From an uncultured Clostridia bacterium (GTDB lineage Bacteria > Bacillota > Clostridia > Oscillospirales > Acutalibacteraceae): DNA of 64,000 nucleotides. Shown piece by piece: positions 22,131-32,923 of the stretch (the stretch's first letter is position 1; every line of letters starts with the position of its first letter). The notes under the pieces were generated by a model. That model worked only from the letters and a program-made list of their open reading frames with translations, searched no databases and was not told where the DNA came from. The translations under genes and the position numbers were made by a program. The stretch spans positions 42,926 to 106,925 of the forward strand of contig CANRNI010000004.1 of the NCBI GenBank assembly GCA_947631945.1, given 5' to 3'.

Positions 22131-23267
22131 ATGTTACAGTACGAAGAACTAAGATTAAAGCTCAAGGAATGTGAAAAACCCATAGCCGACCTTGCTGAAG
22201 CTCTCGGTCTTAAAGCCATGAAAAAGGAGATAGAGGAGCTTGAACAGCAGGCGGCGCAGGAGGATTTTTGGAACGATATAGAAAACAGCCAAAAGGTTTT
22301 ACAGCGTACGTCTATGCTAAAGGGCAAGGCGGAGCAATATACAAAGCTAAAAAACGATTATGAAGATACGCTGACGCTTATAGAGCTCGCAAACGACGAA
22401 GAGGACGAATCAATGCTTTCGGAATGTACGGACGCCGCCGAAAGAGTGAAAAATACTCTTGACGCGATGACGCTTTCCACACTCCTTACGGGAGAGTATG
22501 ACAGCAAAAACGCGATTCTGACTTTCCACGCCGGAGCCGGCGGAACCGAAGCTCAGGATTGGGCGCTTATGCTTTTCAGAATGTATACGAGATGGGGCGA
22601 GCGTCACGGCTTCAAGGTAACTACAGTCGATTATCTTGACGGCGAGGAAGCAGGAATAAAATCAGCCGTAATTATAATCGAGGGCGAAAATGCTTACGGT
22701 TATCTTAAAGGCGAAATGGGCGTACACAGGCTCGTAAGAATTTCACCTTTCGACGCTTCCGGCAGACGGCATACTTCTTTCGCGTCATTGGAGGTCATGC
22801 CCGAAATTGACGATACTGTTGATATAGAAATAAATCCGGCCGACATTAAAATGGACGTTTACAGGGCCAGCGGCGCCGGCGGTCAGAAGGTCAATAAGAC
22901 GTCTTCGGCGGTTCGTCTTACTCATATTCCTACCGGTATAGTTGTGGCGTGTCAGGTCGAAAGAAGCCAATATCAGAACCGAGATGTTGCCATGCGTATG
23001 CTTAAATCTAAGCTTATCGAAATAAAAGAACGCGAGCATCTTGACAAAATAGAGGATATCAAGGGCGAGCAGAGGGAAATCGCTTGGGGCAGTCAGATTC
23101 GCTCTTATGTGTTTATGCCGTATACTCTCGCAAAGGACAACAGAACAGGTTTTGAAAACGGCAATATCAATAACGTTATGGACGGGGATATAGACGGATT
23201 TATAAACGCGTATCTTAAAATGCAGGCAAATGAAAGTCTTAACGGCGCGAACCATGATAATCAATAA
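22131..23267 (+). CDS. prfB: Peptide chain release factor 2
   Basis: GGQ region (RASGAGGQKVNKTSSAVRLTHIPTG); single uninterrupted ORF. Confidence 0.95.
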   Translation: MLQYEELRLKLKECEKPIADLAEALGLKAMKKEIEELEQQAAQEDFWNDIENSQKVLQRTSMLKGKAEQYTKLKNDYEDTLTLIELANDEEDESMLSECTDAAERVKNTLDAMTLSTLLTGEYDSKNAILTFHAGAGGTEAQDWALMLFRMYTRWGERHGFKVTTVDYLDGEEAGIKSAVIIIEGENAYGYLKGEMGVHRLVRISPFDASGRRHTSFASLEVMPEIDDTVDIEINPADIKMDVYRASGAGGQKVNKTSSAVRLTHIPTGIVVACQVERSQYQNRDVAMRMLKSKLIEIKEREHLDKIEDIKGEQREIAWGSQIRSYVFMPYTLAKDNRTGFENGNINNVMDGDIDGFINAYLKMQANESLNGANHDNQ

Positions 23268-24267
23268 AAAAAATAAAAAAGCCGGTGAAAAAAAGTCCGC
23301 GACAACTTACGGAAAAGTCCGAGTGAAAAAATATTCGGCTTTGATTTTGTCGGTTATCGTCGCTGTTTTATCGCTGTCCTCCTGCGCGAAACCGTTTGAA
23401 ACGAACGCAGACAGCGGAAAAAGACCGGAAAACATTAAAATAGTTACTACGATTTTTCCCATTTATGACTGGGTCAGAAATATAACGGGCAGCGACGACG
23501 TGATATGCCTTAACGGGAACGGCTCGGATATGCACTCTTTTGAGCCTACTGTCGGTGATATTGCCGACTTATCGGAAGCGGATGTATTTGTTTATATCGG
23601 CGGCGAATCGGACGCATGGGTCGAAAACGCCGTAAAAGCGTCTAAAAACACCGAGCTTGTCCGAATAGCGTTAATCGACAAAATAACCGCTCTCGATGAG
23701 GAAATAATAGACGGTATGGACGCCCGTGAGGAGGAACAGGCGGTTGACGAGCATATTTGGCTTTCACTGAAAAAAGCCCGTGAATGTGTATCCCTTATCG
23801 CGGAGACGCTATCCGAAGCGGACGGCACGAACGCCGAAAAATACAAAAAAAACGCGGATAATTATAATTCAGAGCTTGAGTATCTCGACTCTCTTTACTC
23901 CGAAGCGGTATCGGACGCAAAGCGCAATGTGCTGCTTTTTGCGGACAGATTTCCTTTCCGATATCTTACCGAGGATTATAATCTTGAATATTTCGCCGCG
24001 TTTCCCGGCTGTTCGGCCGAATCCGAGGCGAGCTTTGATACGATGTCCTTTCTGATAGAAAAAGCTCGGGAGCTGTCGCTGCAATATATAATGGTTCTTG
24101 ACGGCTCCGACGGAAAAATAGCCGAAACGGTAAGCGAAGAAACAGGCGCCGAAATACTTACGCTAAACTCCTGTCAGTCAATATCAAAAAATGAAATCGA
24201 CGGCGGTATAACATATTATTCCATAATGGAACAAAATTTAGAAACTCTTACGGAGGCTCTTGGCTGA
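23230..24267 (+). CDS. Metal (zinc-type) ABC transporter substrate-binding lipoprotein
   Basis: ZnuA/AdcA-like TTIFPIYDWVRNITG...DMHSFEPTVGDI; lipobox LSSCA. Start may be ATG 23254. Confidence 0.85.
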   Translation: MKVLTARTMIINKKNKKAGEKKSATTYGKVRVKKYSALILSVIVAVLSLSSCAKPFETNADSGKRPENIKIVTTIFPIYDWVRNITGSDDVICLNGNGSDMHSFEPTVGDIADLSEADVFVYIGGESDAWVENAVKASKNTELVRIALIDKITALDEEIIDGMDAREEEQAVDEHIWLSLKKARECVSLIAETLSEADGTNAEKYKKNADNYNSELEYLDSLYSEAVSDAKRNVLLFADRFPFRYLTEDYNLEYFAAFPGCSAESEASFDTMSFLIEKARELSLQYIMVLDGSDGKIAETVSEETGAEILTLNSCQSISKNEIDGGITYYSIMEQNLETLTEALG

Positions 24268-24959
24268 TGGCTCTTATCACCTGCGAAAATATCGCTCTCG
24301 CGTACGAGGGCAACACTATAGTATCGGGTCTGAATTTTACCGTAAATTCGGGCGACTATCTGTGTATCGTCGGTGAAAACGGCTCGGGTAAAACTACTCT
24401 TATGAAGGCTCTTTTGGGATTAAAAAGTCCTTCGGAGGGTAGAATTATATTCGGTGAGGGGCTTAACAAAAAGAGTATAGGATATCTTCCCCAGCAAACG
24501 GCCGTTCAGCGCGATTTCCCCGCGTCGGTAAGGGAAATCGTTATGTCGGGCTGTACGGACAGGCTTTTCTACGGAAAAAAGGAAAGGCTTACAGCCGACG
24601 AAAATATGGAAAAGCTCGGCATAAGCGATTTGGCGAAAAAATGCTATCGGGAATTATCCGGAGGACAGCAGCAGAGAGTTTTGCTCGCGAGGGCGCTCTG
24701 CGCGGCAAAAAAGCTTATTATACTTGACGAGCCTGTTTCGGGACTTGACCCTGCGATAACAAAGGAGCTTTATTCGGTAATAGAAAACCTTAATAAAAAA
24801 GATAAGCTTACGGTAATAATGGTTTCTCACGATATAAAGCAGGCGGTAACTTACGCCTCCCATATTCTTCATATAGGCGAAAAACCGCTGTTTTTCGGGA
24901 AAACCGACGATTATCTTGTATCGGACGCCTGCGGACTGTTTTCTGATAGGGGTGAGTAA
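24267..24959 (+). CDS. Metal ABC transporter ATP-binding protein (ZnuC-like)
   Basis: Walker A GENGSGKTTL, signature LSGGQQQRVLLARAL. Confidence 0.92.
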   Translation: MALITCENIALAYEGNTIVSGLNFTVNSGDYLCIVGENGSGKTTLMKALLGLKSPSEGRIIFGEGLNKKSIGYLPQQTAVQRDFPASVREIVMSGCTDRLFYGKKERLTADENMEKLGISDLAKKCYRELSGGQQQRVLLARALCAAKKLIILDEPVSGLDPAITKELYSVIENLNKKDKLTVIMVSHDIKQAVTYASHILHIGEKPLFFGKTDDYLVSDACGLFSDRGE

Positions 24960-24961
24960 AA

Positions 24962-25789
24962 TTGGGTTTGATTGAAAGTATAAAATACTTTATGTCGTTT
25001 GATTTTGTAAAATACGCTCTTATTACGTCCGTTCTCGTGTCGCTCTGCGCGGCTCTTTTGGGTGTAAGCCTTGTGCTTAAAAGGTATTCGATGATAGGCG
25101 ACGGTCTGTCGCACGTCGCGTTCGGGGCTATTGCGATTGCGGCGGTACTTAAAATCACTCCCATGTATTTTGCTCTGCCCGTGACCGCTCTGGCGGCTGT
25201 TGTACTTCTGAGAACGGGAAAAAACTCAAAAATAAAGGGCGACGCTTCAATCGCGGTAATATCCGTGGTCGCTCTCGCTTTTGGGTATATGCTGCTCAAT
25301 ATTTTTTCAACTAACGCGAACATCAGCGGCGACGTATGCACCACGCTTTTCGGCTCTACCTCAATTCTCACGCTGTCAAAAAGCGACGTATATCTGTGTT
25401 TGGGGCTTGCGGCGGTAGTTATAGCCGTATACATAATTTTCTATAATAAAATATTTTCCGTGACGTTCGACGAGGATTTTGCTTCGGCCTCCGGAACCGA
25501 TACTTCTCTTTACAACCTTGCGCTTGCGGTCATTACGGCGGTGGTAATCGTAATCGCGATGAACCTTGTCGGTGCGCTACTTATATCGGCTCTTATAATT
25601 CTGCCGTCGCTTTCCGCGATGAGGATTTTTAAAAATTTCAAAAGCGTTACCGTGTGTTCCGCAGTTATAGCTGTTATCTGCTCCGTTATCGGAATACTCG
25701 GCTCGATTATGTTCGATACTCCTGTGGGCGCGACGATAGTTACGGCAAACGCCGTTGTTTTCGCTCTGCTTTCTTTAAGGAAACACTGA
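24962..25789 (+). CDS. Metal ABC transporter permease (ZnuB-like), TTG start
   Basis: ABC-3 family TM protein (MIGDGLSHVAFGAIAIA); stop codon lies inside the repeat at 25775-26057. Confidence 0.9.
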   Translation: MGLIESIKYFMSFDFVKYALITSVLVSLCAALLGVSLVLKRYSMIGDGLSHVAFGAIAIAAVLKITPMYFALPVTALAAVVLLRTGKNSKIKGDASIAVISVVALAFGYMLLNIFSTNANISGDVCTTLFGSTSILTLSKSDVYLCLGLAAVVIAVYIIFYNKIFSVTFDEDFASASGTDTSLYNLALAVITAVVIVIAMNLVGALLISALIILPSLSAMRIFKNFKSVTVCSAVIAVICSVIGILGSIMFDTPVGATIVTANAVVFALLSLRKH

Positions 25790-26057
25790 ATAAATCACGC
25801 CTGACGGCTGAACGCACATCTTGCCCCGATATTTTCCGTCATTTTTGCCAAAAGTTCCTTGAAATACGCCAGTATTCCTGCGTCCTCGTCGTCGCAAACT
25901 GCGCATCGTTCGTTTTCGCCTAACGGCGGAAAGTTCACTCGCTCCGTTGCTCCTCCTTTCCCGAAAAGCCTAATGGCCTTTCGGGATCCCCTATGGAAAT
26001 CTGACGAAAAATCTCATGGAGCAATATGCACGTTCGATTTAATCAGTGTTTCCTTAA
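25775..26057. repeat. MITE-like element, copy E (subfamily with alternative TIRs, ~283 bp)
   Basis: TIRs TTAAGGAAACACTGAATAAATC ... GATTTAATCAGTGTTTCCTTAA; internal core shared with the 179-bp elements. Confidence 0.85.
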
Positions 26058-26159
26058 CAGGCGCGGTAAGAGCGCGGTGAGACGGTTTTAATATAAAATT
26101 AAATTTAATTGATATTTTTCTTGTTCCTGTCAACAATACTTATAGAGAATGGGGAATTG

Positions 26160-26204
26160 GCAATACGCAATTGACAATGTACAATTGACAATTAAGGAAG
26201 CACG
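26160..26204 (+). repeat. CAATTGA-period short repeat
   Basis: caattgacaatgtacaattgacaatt. Confidence 0.6.
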
Positions 26205-26273
26205 GTTTCGGAAGCTTTTTTATGATTTCCGATTTCTCATTCCCGATTTAAAAAAAGCCAAGGAGCAAGAAAT

Positions 26274-27047
26274 ATGTCTGACAATATGTATTCCTCGGAG
26301 TCTCAAAGTTTTACGGCTCCATCGCCGTTTTCATCGGAACAGCCTCAGGGTTCGCCCGATAATGAACAGAACGGCAGTAATGATAATTCCGCCGACGGAA
26401 GCGTAACAATAAACAAAAACGGTCATTATATACATTGTTTAACTGTGATAGGGCAAATCGAAGGGCATTATCTTCTGCCCTCGGGTACTAAGGCGACAAA
26501 ATATGAACACGTTATACCGCAGCTTGTGGCTATAGAGGAGAGCCGCGACATAGAGGGGCTTATAGTTATACTCAACACGGTCGGCGGAGATATAGAGGCG
26601 GGGCTTGCGATTGCAGAGCTTATAGCGGGAATGAAAAAACCCGTAGTATCGCTTGTACTCGGAGGAGGACACTCCATAGGTGTTCCCCTTGCCGTTTCGG
26701 CGGACCGTTCGTTTATAGCGCCGTCGGCTACTATGACGATACACCCGGTAAGAATGACGGGACTTGTCCTCGGAGTTCCGCAGACTTTAAGCTATTTTCA
26801 AAATATGCAGGAGCGCATAGTGCGCTTTGTGTGCAAAAATTCAAAAATAGAACCCGATAGATTCAGAGAGCTTATGCACGCCACGGGCGGAGAGCTTGTA
26901 ACCGATATCGGAACGGTATTGAACGGCGACAGCGCTGTTCGGGAGGGGCTTATAGATTCGATAGGAACGTTAAGCGACGCTCTCGACTGCCTTTACGGTC
27001 TGATTTCGGAAAGGACAAATTCAAAAGAAGGAGCTCAAAATGGCTGA
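26274..27047 (+). CDS. tepA: ClpP-like serine protease (TepA/YmfB type)
   Basis: ClpP fold motifs ([41 protein letters not shown]); adjacent to spoIIIE/ftsK as in Bacillus. Confidence 0.85.
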   Translation: MSDNMYSSESQSFTAPSPFSSEQPQGSPDNEQNGSNDNSADGSVTINKNGHYIHCLTVIGQIEGHYLLPSGTKATKYEHVIPQLVAIEESRDIEGLIVILNTVGGDIEAGLAIAELIAGMKKPVVSLVLGGGHSIGVPLAVSADRSFIAPSATMTIHPVRMTGLVLGVPQTLSYFQNMQERIVRFVCKNSKIEPDRFRELMHATGGELVTDIGTVLNGDSAVREGLIDSIGTLSDALDCLYGLISERTNSKEGAQNG

Positions 27048-29739
27048 AGATAAAAGCAGGAGACAATCTTCAAATACTTTAAATAATCCAAATAAGAAAA
27101 AAACGGACGCGCGTCGAAATTCCGGCGGCGGAAACAAAAAAAAGCCCTCCAAGGCGCAGCTTGAACAACTGCGCATGGAGGAGGAGATCCGCCGCGCCGA
27201 GTACATAAAAAAACGCAATCAATCGGCGGCTCTGATTATTTTCGCGTTATCGCTCATATTTTTAAGCATAGTAGTAATTCCGGCTTCGTCGGGGACTGTC
27301 TGGCATACCATGAGAGGCTTTATTTTCGGTCTTTTCGGGTATTCGGGCTTTATTCTGCCTTTCGTAATGGCTTATACGGCATTCCTTATGACTATGGAAA
27401 AATTAGAGCAGTCCGTATGGAAAAAAATCGCGCAGGGGCTTTTGCTTGTGTTTTTTATCAGCGCGATGATGTACGTTATAGGCTATGAGGGCGCGTTATC
27501 CTTTAAATCCGATATTTTCAGGGAATATTATTCATACCTTCGCGAAAACAAAATAGGCTGCGGCTTCTTCGGCGCGGTCATAGGCGAGGCTCTAATGCTT
27601 ATTGGGTCTTCCAAAGCCCCCGCGATAGCGATACTCGCGGTGCTTATATTTGTATCATTTATGTTCCTGACGGGCTTTACTCTTATAAGGATATTCAATG
27701 AGCTTAAAAAACCGGCGAAAAAAGTAAGCGAGAAAATTGACAGAACGAGAGCCGAAAGAAACGCCTCGGAATCTGATGGGGACTCCGGAAAAGCGGAAAA
27801 CACCTCTGTGAAACGCAAAAAGCGCGGACATCTTTATGTATACACGGAGGACGACCTCCTTTCAGAGGATAATGTGGAAAACGGTTTTGATGAAAGCTCC
27901 GAACAACAAGCCGTAACGAAAAGCCGAAAAAAAGAAGCAAAAACTCAGGATATCGTTATCTCCGAACCCAAGGAGGAGGAAATCGAGGTTATACCGATAT
28001 CCGATAAAGACAATAAACAGGGAAAAGACGCCGAAGAAACCGATAAAGGTGAATCCGCAAAGGATATATTCGCTATGGCGGTTGAAAGGCAGGCCGCCGA
28101 GGAAGCTAAGAAGCTTACCAAAGAGGAGCTTGAAAACGCACAGGCTAACGTTGCGTCGGAAATAGAGAAAATTCAGGAGGAAGCCGATGAAAACAATTAT
28201 ATGCTTCCGCCGCTCGACTGTTTGCGACAGCCCGTCCGCAGTTCCCTTACAGCGTCACAGGCCGATTTGAGAGCAACGGCGGACAAGCTTATAGACGCTC
28301 TGCACAGCTTTAACGTAGAAGCCAAGGTGGTAGACGTTATTCCCGGTCCGTCCGTCACGAGGTACGAGTTGTCGCCAGCGCCGGGAGTTAAAATAAGCAA
28401 ATTTACGGGACTTGCCGACGACCTTGCTCTTCATCTCGCGGCTCCTGCGGGCGTGAGAATCGAAGCTCCCATTCCAAATAAATCGGCAATAGGAATAGAA
28501 GTGCCGAACAGAGGCAGAACAACGGTCACTATGCGTGAAATAGTGGACAGCGACATATACAGAAACGCCGCCTCAAAAAGCAGGCTAGCGGTAGCCCTCG
28601 GAAAAGATATCGCGGGCAACGTGGTCTGCGCCGATCTCGCAAAAATGCCGCATTTGCTTATTGCCGGCACAACGGGTTCGGGCAAATCGGTATGCCTTAA
28701 CGCAATGATAGTAAGTCTTTTGTATAACGCGAAGCCGAGCGAAGTAAAGCTTGTGCTTATCGACCCAAAACAGGTTGAGTTTTCGGTATATAACGGAATA
28801 CCTCACCTGCTTGTTCCCGTCGTTTCGGACGCGAGAAAGGCCGCCGGTGCTCTCGGCTGGGCTGTTACCGAAATGCTCAGCCGATATAAAACGCTTAACG
28901 ACAACGGCGTAAGAGATATAGGAGCATACAATAAGCTCTGCGAAACCGATGAAAGCTTGCAGAAAATGTCGCAGATAGTTATAGTTATAGACGAGCTGTC
29001 CGACCTTATGTCGGTAGCTCCGTCCGAAGTCGAGGGTTCCATAACGCGCCTTGCGCAGATGGCGAGAGCGGCGGGAATGCATCTTGTCGTCGCGACTCAA
29101 AGACCGTCTGTAGACGTTATAACGGGTCTTATCAAGGCAAATATTCCCAGCCGTGTCGCGCTCTCCGTTTCGTCTCAGGTTGACTCAAGGACTATACTTG
29201 ACGCTTCGGGCGCTGAAAAGCTGCTGGGTCTCGGAGATATGCTGTTCTGTCCCGTGGGTATGTCAAAACCACAGAGAGTGCAGGGCTGTTATCTTTCAGA
29301 CGCTGAAATAGAAAAAGTTGTGGATTTTGTAAAAACTCAGGAAACAACGTCGTATAACGACGATATTCAGCAGGAAATCGAAAAACAGGCTCTTTCGGCC
29401 GCTCCCAAAAAGGGCGGCGGCAGGGAGCTTGACGGTTCGTCCGCTGTTTCCGACGCGGATAACGAAATAATAATGAAAGCCGCCGAGCTTGTTATAAACA
29501 CTCCCGATAAAGCGTCTATTTCCTCCCTGCAAAGGCATCTGAGCCTTGGTTTCGCTAAAGCGGGAAGAATTATGGACGCGCTCGAGGAAAGAGGCGTTGT
29601 AGGACCTCACGCCGGCAGCAAACCGAGAAAGGTCCTTCTTACAAAGGCTCAATGGTATGAAATGAACGCGATGTCGCCCGATGTTGCAGGTTCGGCAAGC
29701 GCAGATGATTTTTCGGATTCGGATACAATTGACAATTGA
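27040..29739 (+). CDS. ftsK: DNA translocase FtsK/SpoIIIE
   Basis: [21 protein letters not shown]; gamma domain at C-terminus. Confidence 0.96.
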   Translation: MAEDKSRRQSSNTLNNPNKKKTDARRNSGGGNKKKPSKAQLEQLRMEEEIRRAEYIKKRNQSAALIIFALSLIFLSIVVIPASSGTVWHTMRGFIFGLFGYSGFILPFVMAYTAFLMTMEKLEQSVWKKIAQGLLLVFFISAMMYVIGYEGALSFKSDIFREYYSYLRENKIGCGFFGAVIGEALMLIGSSKAPAIAILAVLIFVSFMFLTGFTLIRIFNELKKPAKKVSEKIDRTRAERNASESDGDSGKAENTSVKRKKRGHLYVYTEDDLLSEDNVENGFDESSEQQAVTKSRKKEAKTQDIVISEPKEEEIEVIPISDKDNKQGKDAEETDKGESAKDIFAMAVERQAAEEAKKLTKEELENAQANVASEIEKIQEEADENNYMLPPLDCLRQPVRSSLTASQADLRATADKLIDALHSFNVEAKVVDVIPGPSVTRYELSPAPGVKISKFTGLADDLALHLAAPAGVRIEAPIPNKSAIGIEVPNRGRTTVTMREIVDSDIYRNAASKSRLAVALGKDIAGNVVCADLAKMPHLLIAGTTGSGKSVCLNAMIVSLLYNAKPSEVKLVLIDPKQVEFSVYNGIPHLLVPVVSDARKAAGALGWAVTEMLSRYKTLNDNGVRDIGAYNKLCETDESLQKMSQIVIVIDELSDLMSVAPSEVEGSITRLAQMARAAGMHLVVATQRPSVDVITGLIKANIPSRVALSVSSQVDSRTILDASGAEKLLGLGDMLFCPVGMSKPQRVQGCYLSDAEIEKVVDFVKTQETTSYNDDIQQEIEKQALSAAPKKGGGRELDGSSAVSDADNEIIMKAAELVINTPDKASISSLQRHLSLGFAKAGRIMDALEERGVVGPHAGSKPRKVLLTKAQWYEMNAMSPDVAGSASADDFSDSDTIDN

Positions 29740-29751
29740 CAATTGACAATT
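29724..29751 (+). repeat. CAATTGA-period repeat overlapping the ftsK stop codon
   Basis: acaattgacaattgacaattgacaatt. Confidence 0.8.
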
Positions 29752-29848
29752 ATTAAAATTTGCGGTGTGGCGGTTGGATATTTAACTGATTAAATCAAGC
29801 GTGCGTCAGCACAGCAATAATTTTGTCTAATGAGGAAACGAATTTACA

Positions 29849-31738
29849 ATGAAAGACTTTTTGCCAGTCAATATGGACGATATGAAAAAAAGAGGCTGGA
29901 GCGAGGCGGATTTTGTCTATGTGAGCGGCGACGCTTATGTTGACCACCCGAGCTTCGGTCCCGCGATAATTACGCGCGTTTTGGAAAACGCCGGGTACAA
30001 GGTCGCGTTTCTCGCTCAGCCCGATTGGAGAAGCGATAAGGATTTTCTTTGTTTCGGCAGACCGCGTCTTGGTTTTTTCGTGTCCTCGGGCAATATAGAT
30101 TCAATGGTTGCGCATTATACCGTCGCGAAAAAGAGAAGAAACTCCGACGCTTATTCTCCGGGCGGAAAAATCGGAAAGCGTCCCGACAGAGCCGTAAACG
30201 TCTACTGCAAAAAAATCCGTGAGATTTACGGCGATATACCTATCATTATCGGCGGTCTTGAAGCGTCGTTAAGACGTTTCGCCCACTATGACTATTGGGA
30301 CGACAGGATTCATCCGTCTATACTGATTTCTTCGTCCGCCGATTTGATATCATACGGAATGGGCGAAAAACAAACCGTTGAAATCGCGGACAGGCTCGCA
30401 AACGGAGAAAACATACGCGATATGCGCGATATAAAGGGAACCTGCTATCTCTGCGACGTCCGTGAAACTCCCTACGGAGGAGCGGAATGTCCGTCGTATG
30501 AAAACGTTGTCGCGAGCAAGCGCGAATACGCGGTATCCGTCAGAATACAGCAGGACGAGCAGGATTTTTTCAGAGGAAAAAAGGTAAAACAGAAGCACGG
30601 CAGCCTTATGCTTGTCCAGAACGAGCCTATGGAGCCGCTCACTACAGAGGAGCTTGACGGAATTTACGCTCTGCCGTTTGCGAGAACATATCACCCGATG
30701 TACGAAAAGGACGGAGGAATCCCCGGCATAAAAGAGGTTGAGTTTTCGATAACTCATGTCAGGGGCTGTTTCGGAGCGTGCAATTTCTGTTCGCTCGCGT
30801 TTCATCAGGGCAGATATATCACGTCGAGAAGCAAGGAGTCTATAATAAAAGAGGCGGAGCTTTTAACGTCTTTACCGAATTTCAAGGGTTATATTCACGA
30901 TATAGGCGGACCTACGGCAAATTTTCGGTTCCCGTCCTGTAAGGGACAGGAGCAGAGGGGGCTGTGCAAGGGTAAAAAGTGCCTTGCTCCCAAGCCCTGT
31001 CCAAACCTCATAGCGGACGAGAGCGAATATCTCGATATTTTAAGAACGGTAAGAAATCTTCCGAACGTCAAAAAAGTTTTCGTGCGTTCGGGAATAAGAT
31101 TTGATTATATGCTCGAGGATAAAAGCGAGGAATTTTTCAGGGAGCTTGTAAAGTACCATGTAAGCGGTCAGCTTAAAGTCGCGCCCGAACACTGTTCCGC
31201 CGCAGTGCTCGATAAAATGGGCAAACCGCATATAGAGGCGTACATAAAATTCGTTAAAAAATATTTTGAACTGAGCAAACAGGCGGGCAAGGAACAGTAT
31301 GTTGTGCCTTATCTCATGTCGTCGCACCCGGGCAGTACGTTAAGCGACGCGGTAGAGCTTGCTTTATTCATAAAACAGCAGAAGCTGCGCCCCGAGCAGG
31401 TTCAGGATTTTTACCCTACTCCCGGAACGATTTCAACGGCGATGTTTTATACAGAGCTTGACCCGTATACGCTTGAAAAAGTATACGTCGCGAAAAATCC
31501 CCATGAGAAAGCCATGCAGAGAGCCTTAATGCGATACTTTGACCCTGCCGTCGGAGAGCTTGTGGAGGAGGCTCTGATAAAGGCTCACAGAACCGATTTA
31601 ATAGGCACTTCACCGAAATGTCTTATAAGAGGAAATCCAAAATTTAGGAATAATAACAATGCGAAAAGTCCGAGAAGTAAAAATAAAAAAAATTCATCGG
31701 TAAGAGGCAAGGGGCATGAAAAGAAGAAAAAAAAGTAA
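29849..31738 (+). CDS. YgiQ family radical SAM protein
   Basis: MKDFLPVNMDDMKKRGWSEADFVYVSGDAYVDHPSFGPAII; CFGACNFCSLAFHQGR (CxxxCxxC). Confidence 0.95.
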   Translation: MKDFLPVNMDDMKKRGWSEADFVYVSGDAYVDHPSFGPAIITRVLENAGYKVAFLAQPDWRSDKDFLCFGRPRLGFFVSSGNIDSMVAHYTVAKKRRNSDAYSPGGKIGKRPDRAVNVYCKKIREIYGDIPIIIGGLEASLRRFAHYDYWDDRIHPSILISSSADLISYGMGEKQTVEIADRLANGENIRDMRDIKGTCYLCDVRETPYGGAECPSYENVVASKREYAVSVRIQQDEQDFFRGKKVKQKHGSLMLVQNEPMEPLTTEELDGIYALPFARTYHPMYEKDGGIPGIKEVEFSITHVRGCFGACNFCSLAFHQGRYITSRSKESIIKEAELLTSLPNFKGYIHDIGGPTANFRFPSCKGQEQRGLCKGKKCLAPKPCPNLIADESEYLDILRTVRNLPNVKKVFVRSGIRFDYMLEDKSEEFFRELVKYHVSGQLKVAPEHCSAAVLDKMGKPHIEAYIKFVKKYFELSKQAGKEQYVVPYLMSSHPGSTLSDAVELALFIKQQKLRPEQVQDFYPTPGTISTAMFYTELDPYTLEKVYVAKNPHEKAMQRALMRYFDPAVGELVEEALIKAHRTDLIGTSPKCLIRGNPKFRNNNNAKSPRSKNKKNSSVRGKGHEKKKKK

Positions 31739-32663
31739 TAATAAAAAATTTGCAATACCGGTTGCAATTTTGTCATTTTTTCTTATAATAATACTTATAG
31801 CGTCGGATAAAGCCGGACTGTTTGACAAAGCTCTCTACAGCGCGACCGGCGGAGAAATTCATGCTGACAGCGTTAAGGAAAGCTTTGCTGACGATGGCAT
31901 TATTCTTACGGCGCATTTTATAGACGTAGGTCAGGGCGATTGTTCGCTTTTTATCTCGGGAGACGAAGCAATGCTTATAGACGGCGGAGAAGCCGAGTAT
32001 TCGCCGTCGGTGATTGCCGCTCTTAATGAATATGGGGTAGATGAGCTTGATTACGTTGTCGCAACACACGCTCATTCCGACCATATAGGCGGTCTGGCTG
32101 ATATTATAACCAACATAAGGACGGATAATATAATTATCTCCGAACCGTCCGACAAGAGCGCGGAGACGTCGGTTTATGAAAAATTTCTTGACGCGGCCGA
32201 ATCAAGCTCCGCTAATATAACGCTTGCAAAAACCGGTTATACGTTTACTTTGGGAGAAGCTCAATGCGAGATACTCGCTCCGTTTGAGGTTTCCCAAACG
32301 GAGGAAAACAATAATTCGATAGTCATGTACATAAGCGCCGGAGAAAATTCATTCCTTATGACAGGCGACGCAGAAAAGACTGTCGAAAACGATATTGTCG
32401 CGTCTTATCCGAATCTGAAAGCGGATATACTGAAAGTCGGTCACCACGGCAGTAAAACGTCGTCAAGCGAAAGCTTTATTTCTCTTATCCGGCCCGAGGT
32501 CGGAATTATCTCGGTAGGCAAAGACAATATGTATAAGCATCCGTCCGACGAGACAATAGACAGATTCGACGGATACGGCATAGAGTATTACAGAACCGAC
32601 GTATGCGGAACAGTAACCGTTGACTGCACCTATGATAATTATACGGTATCGACCGAGAGGTGA
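31716..32663 (+). CDS. ComEC/Rec2-type metallo-beta-lactamase fold hydrolase, membrane-anchored
   Basis: FIDVGQGDCSLF, THAHSDHIGGL, GDAEKTVEND, VGHHGSKTSSS; N-terminal TM. Confidence 0.9.
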   Translation: MKRRKKSNNKKFAIPVAILSFFLIIILIASDKAGLFDKALYSATGGEIHADSVKESFADDGIILTAHFIDVGQGDCSLFISGDEAMLIDGGEAEYSPSVIAALNEYGVDELDYVVATHAHSDHIGGLADIITNIRTDNIIISEPSDKSAETSVYEKFLDAAESSSANITLAKTGYTFTLGEAQCEILAPFEVSQTEENNNSIVMYISAGENSFLMTGDAEKTVENDIVASYPNLKADILKVGHHGSKTSSSESFISLIRPEVGIISVGKDNMYKHPSDETIDRFDGYGIEYYRTDVCGTVTVDCTYDNYTVSTER

Positions 32664-32667
32664 CGCG

Positions 32668-32904
32668 ATGTTTTATTCTCTTGACAGAATCGAAGACGGA
32701 GCTATCGCGGTTTTGATTTCCGACGGCGGAAAAAAGACTGACGTTCCGTGTTCCGCCGTATTTCCGCATTTTAGCGCGGGCGACGTATTCAGATTCGAGG
32801 ATAACGCTTATATTTTTGATGAAAAAGAAACAAAAACGCGAAGGCAAAGAATTTCGGAAAAGAAAAACCGATTATTTGAAAAAATTAAAAGCAATCAGCT
32901 TTAA
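32668..32904 (+). CDS. DUF3006-like small protein
   Basis: MFYSLDRIEDGAIAVLISDGG...; directly downstream of the MBL gene. Confidence 0.7.
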   Translation: MFYSLDRIEDGAIAVLISDGGKKTDVPCSAVFPHFSAGDVFRFEDNAYIFDEKETKTRRQRISEKKNRLFEKIKSNQL

Positions 32905-32923
32905 ACGAGGGGACTAAAATATT

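Noticed and set aside
25859-26080. 73-aa ORF within repeat copy E on the + strand
   Set aside because: It lies wholly in the repeat and antisense to the frame shared by the core; not supported as a gene.
29724-29751. CRISPR-like short direct repeats (CAATTGA)n
   Set aside because: Contiguous 7-nt period with no spacers and no cas genes; simple tandem repeat.
29765-29830. Possible degenerate repeat-family copy between ftsK and ygiQ (aactgattaaatcaagcgtgcgtcagc resembles the copy E end)
   Set aside because: Similarity too short to support by eye.
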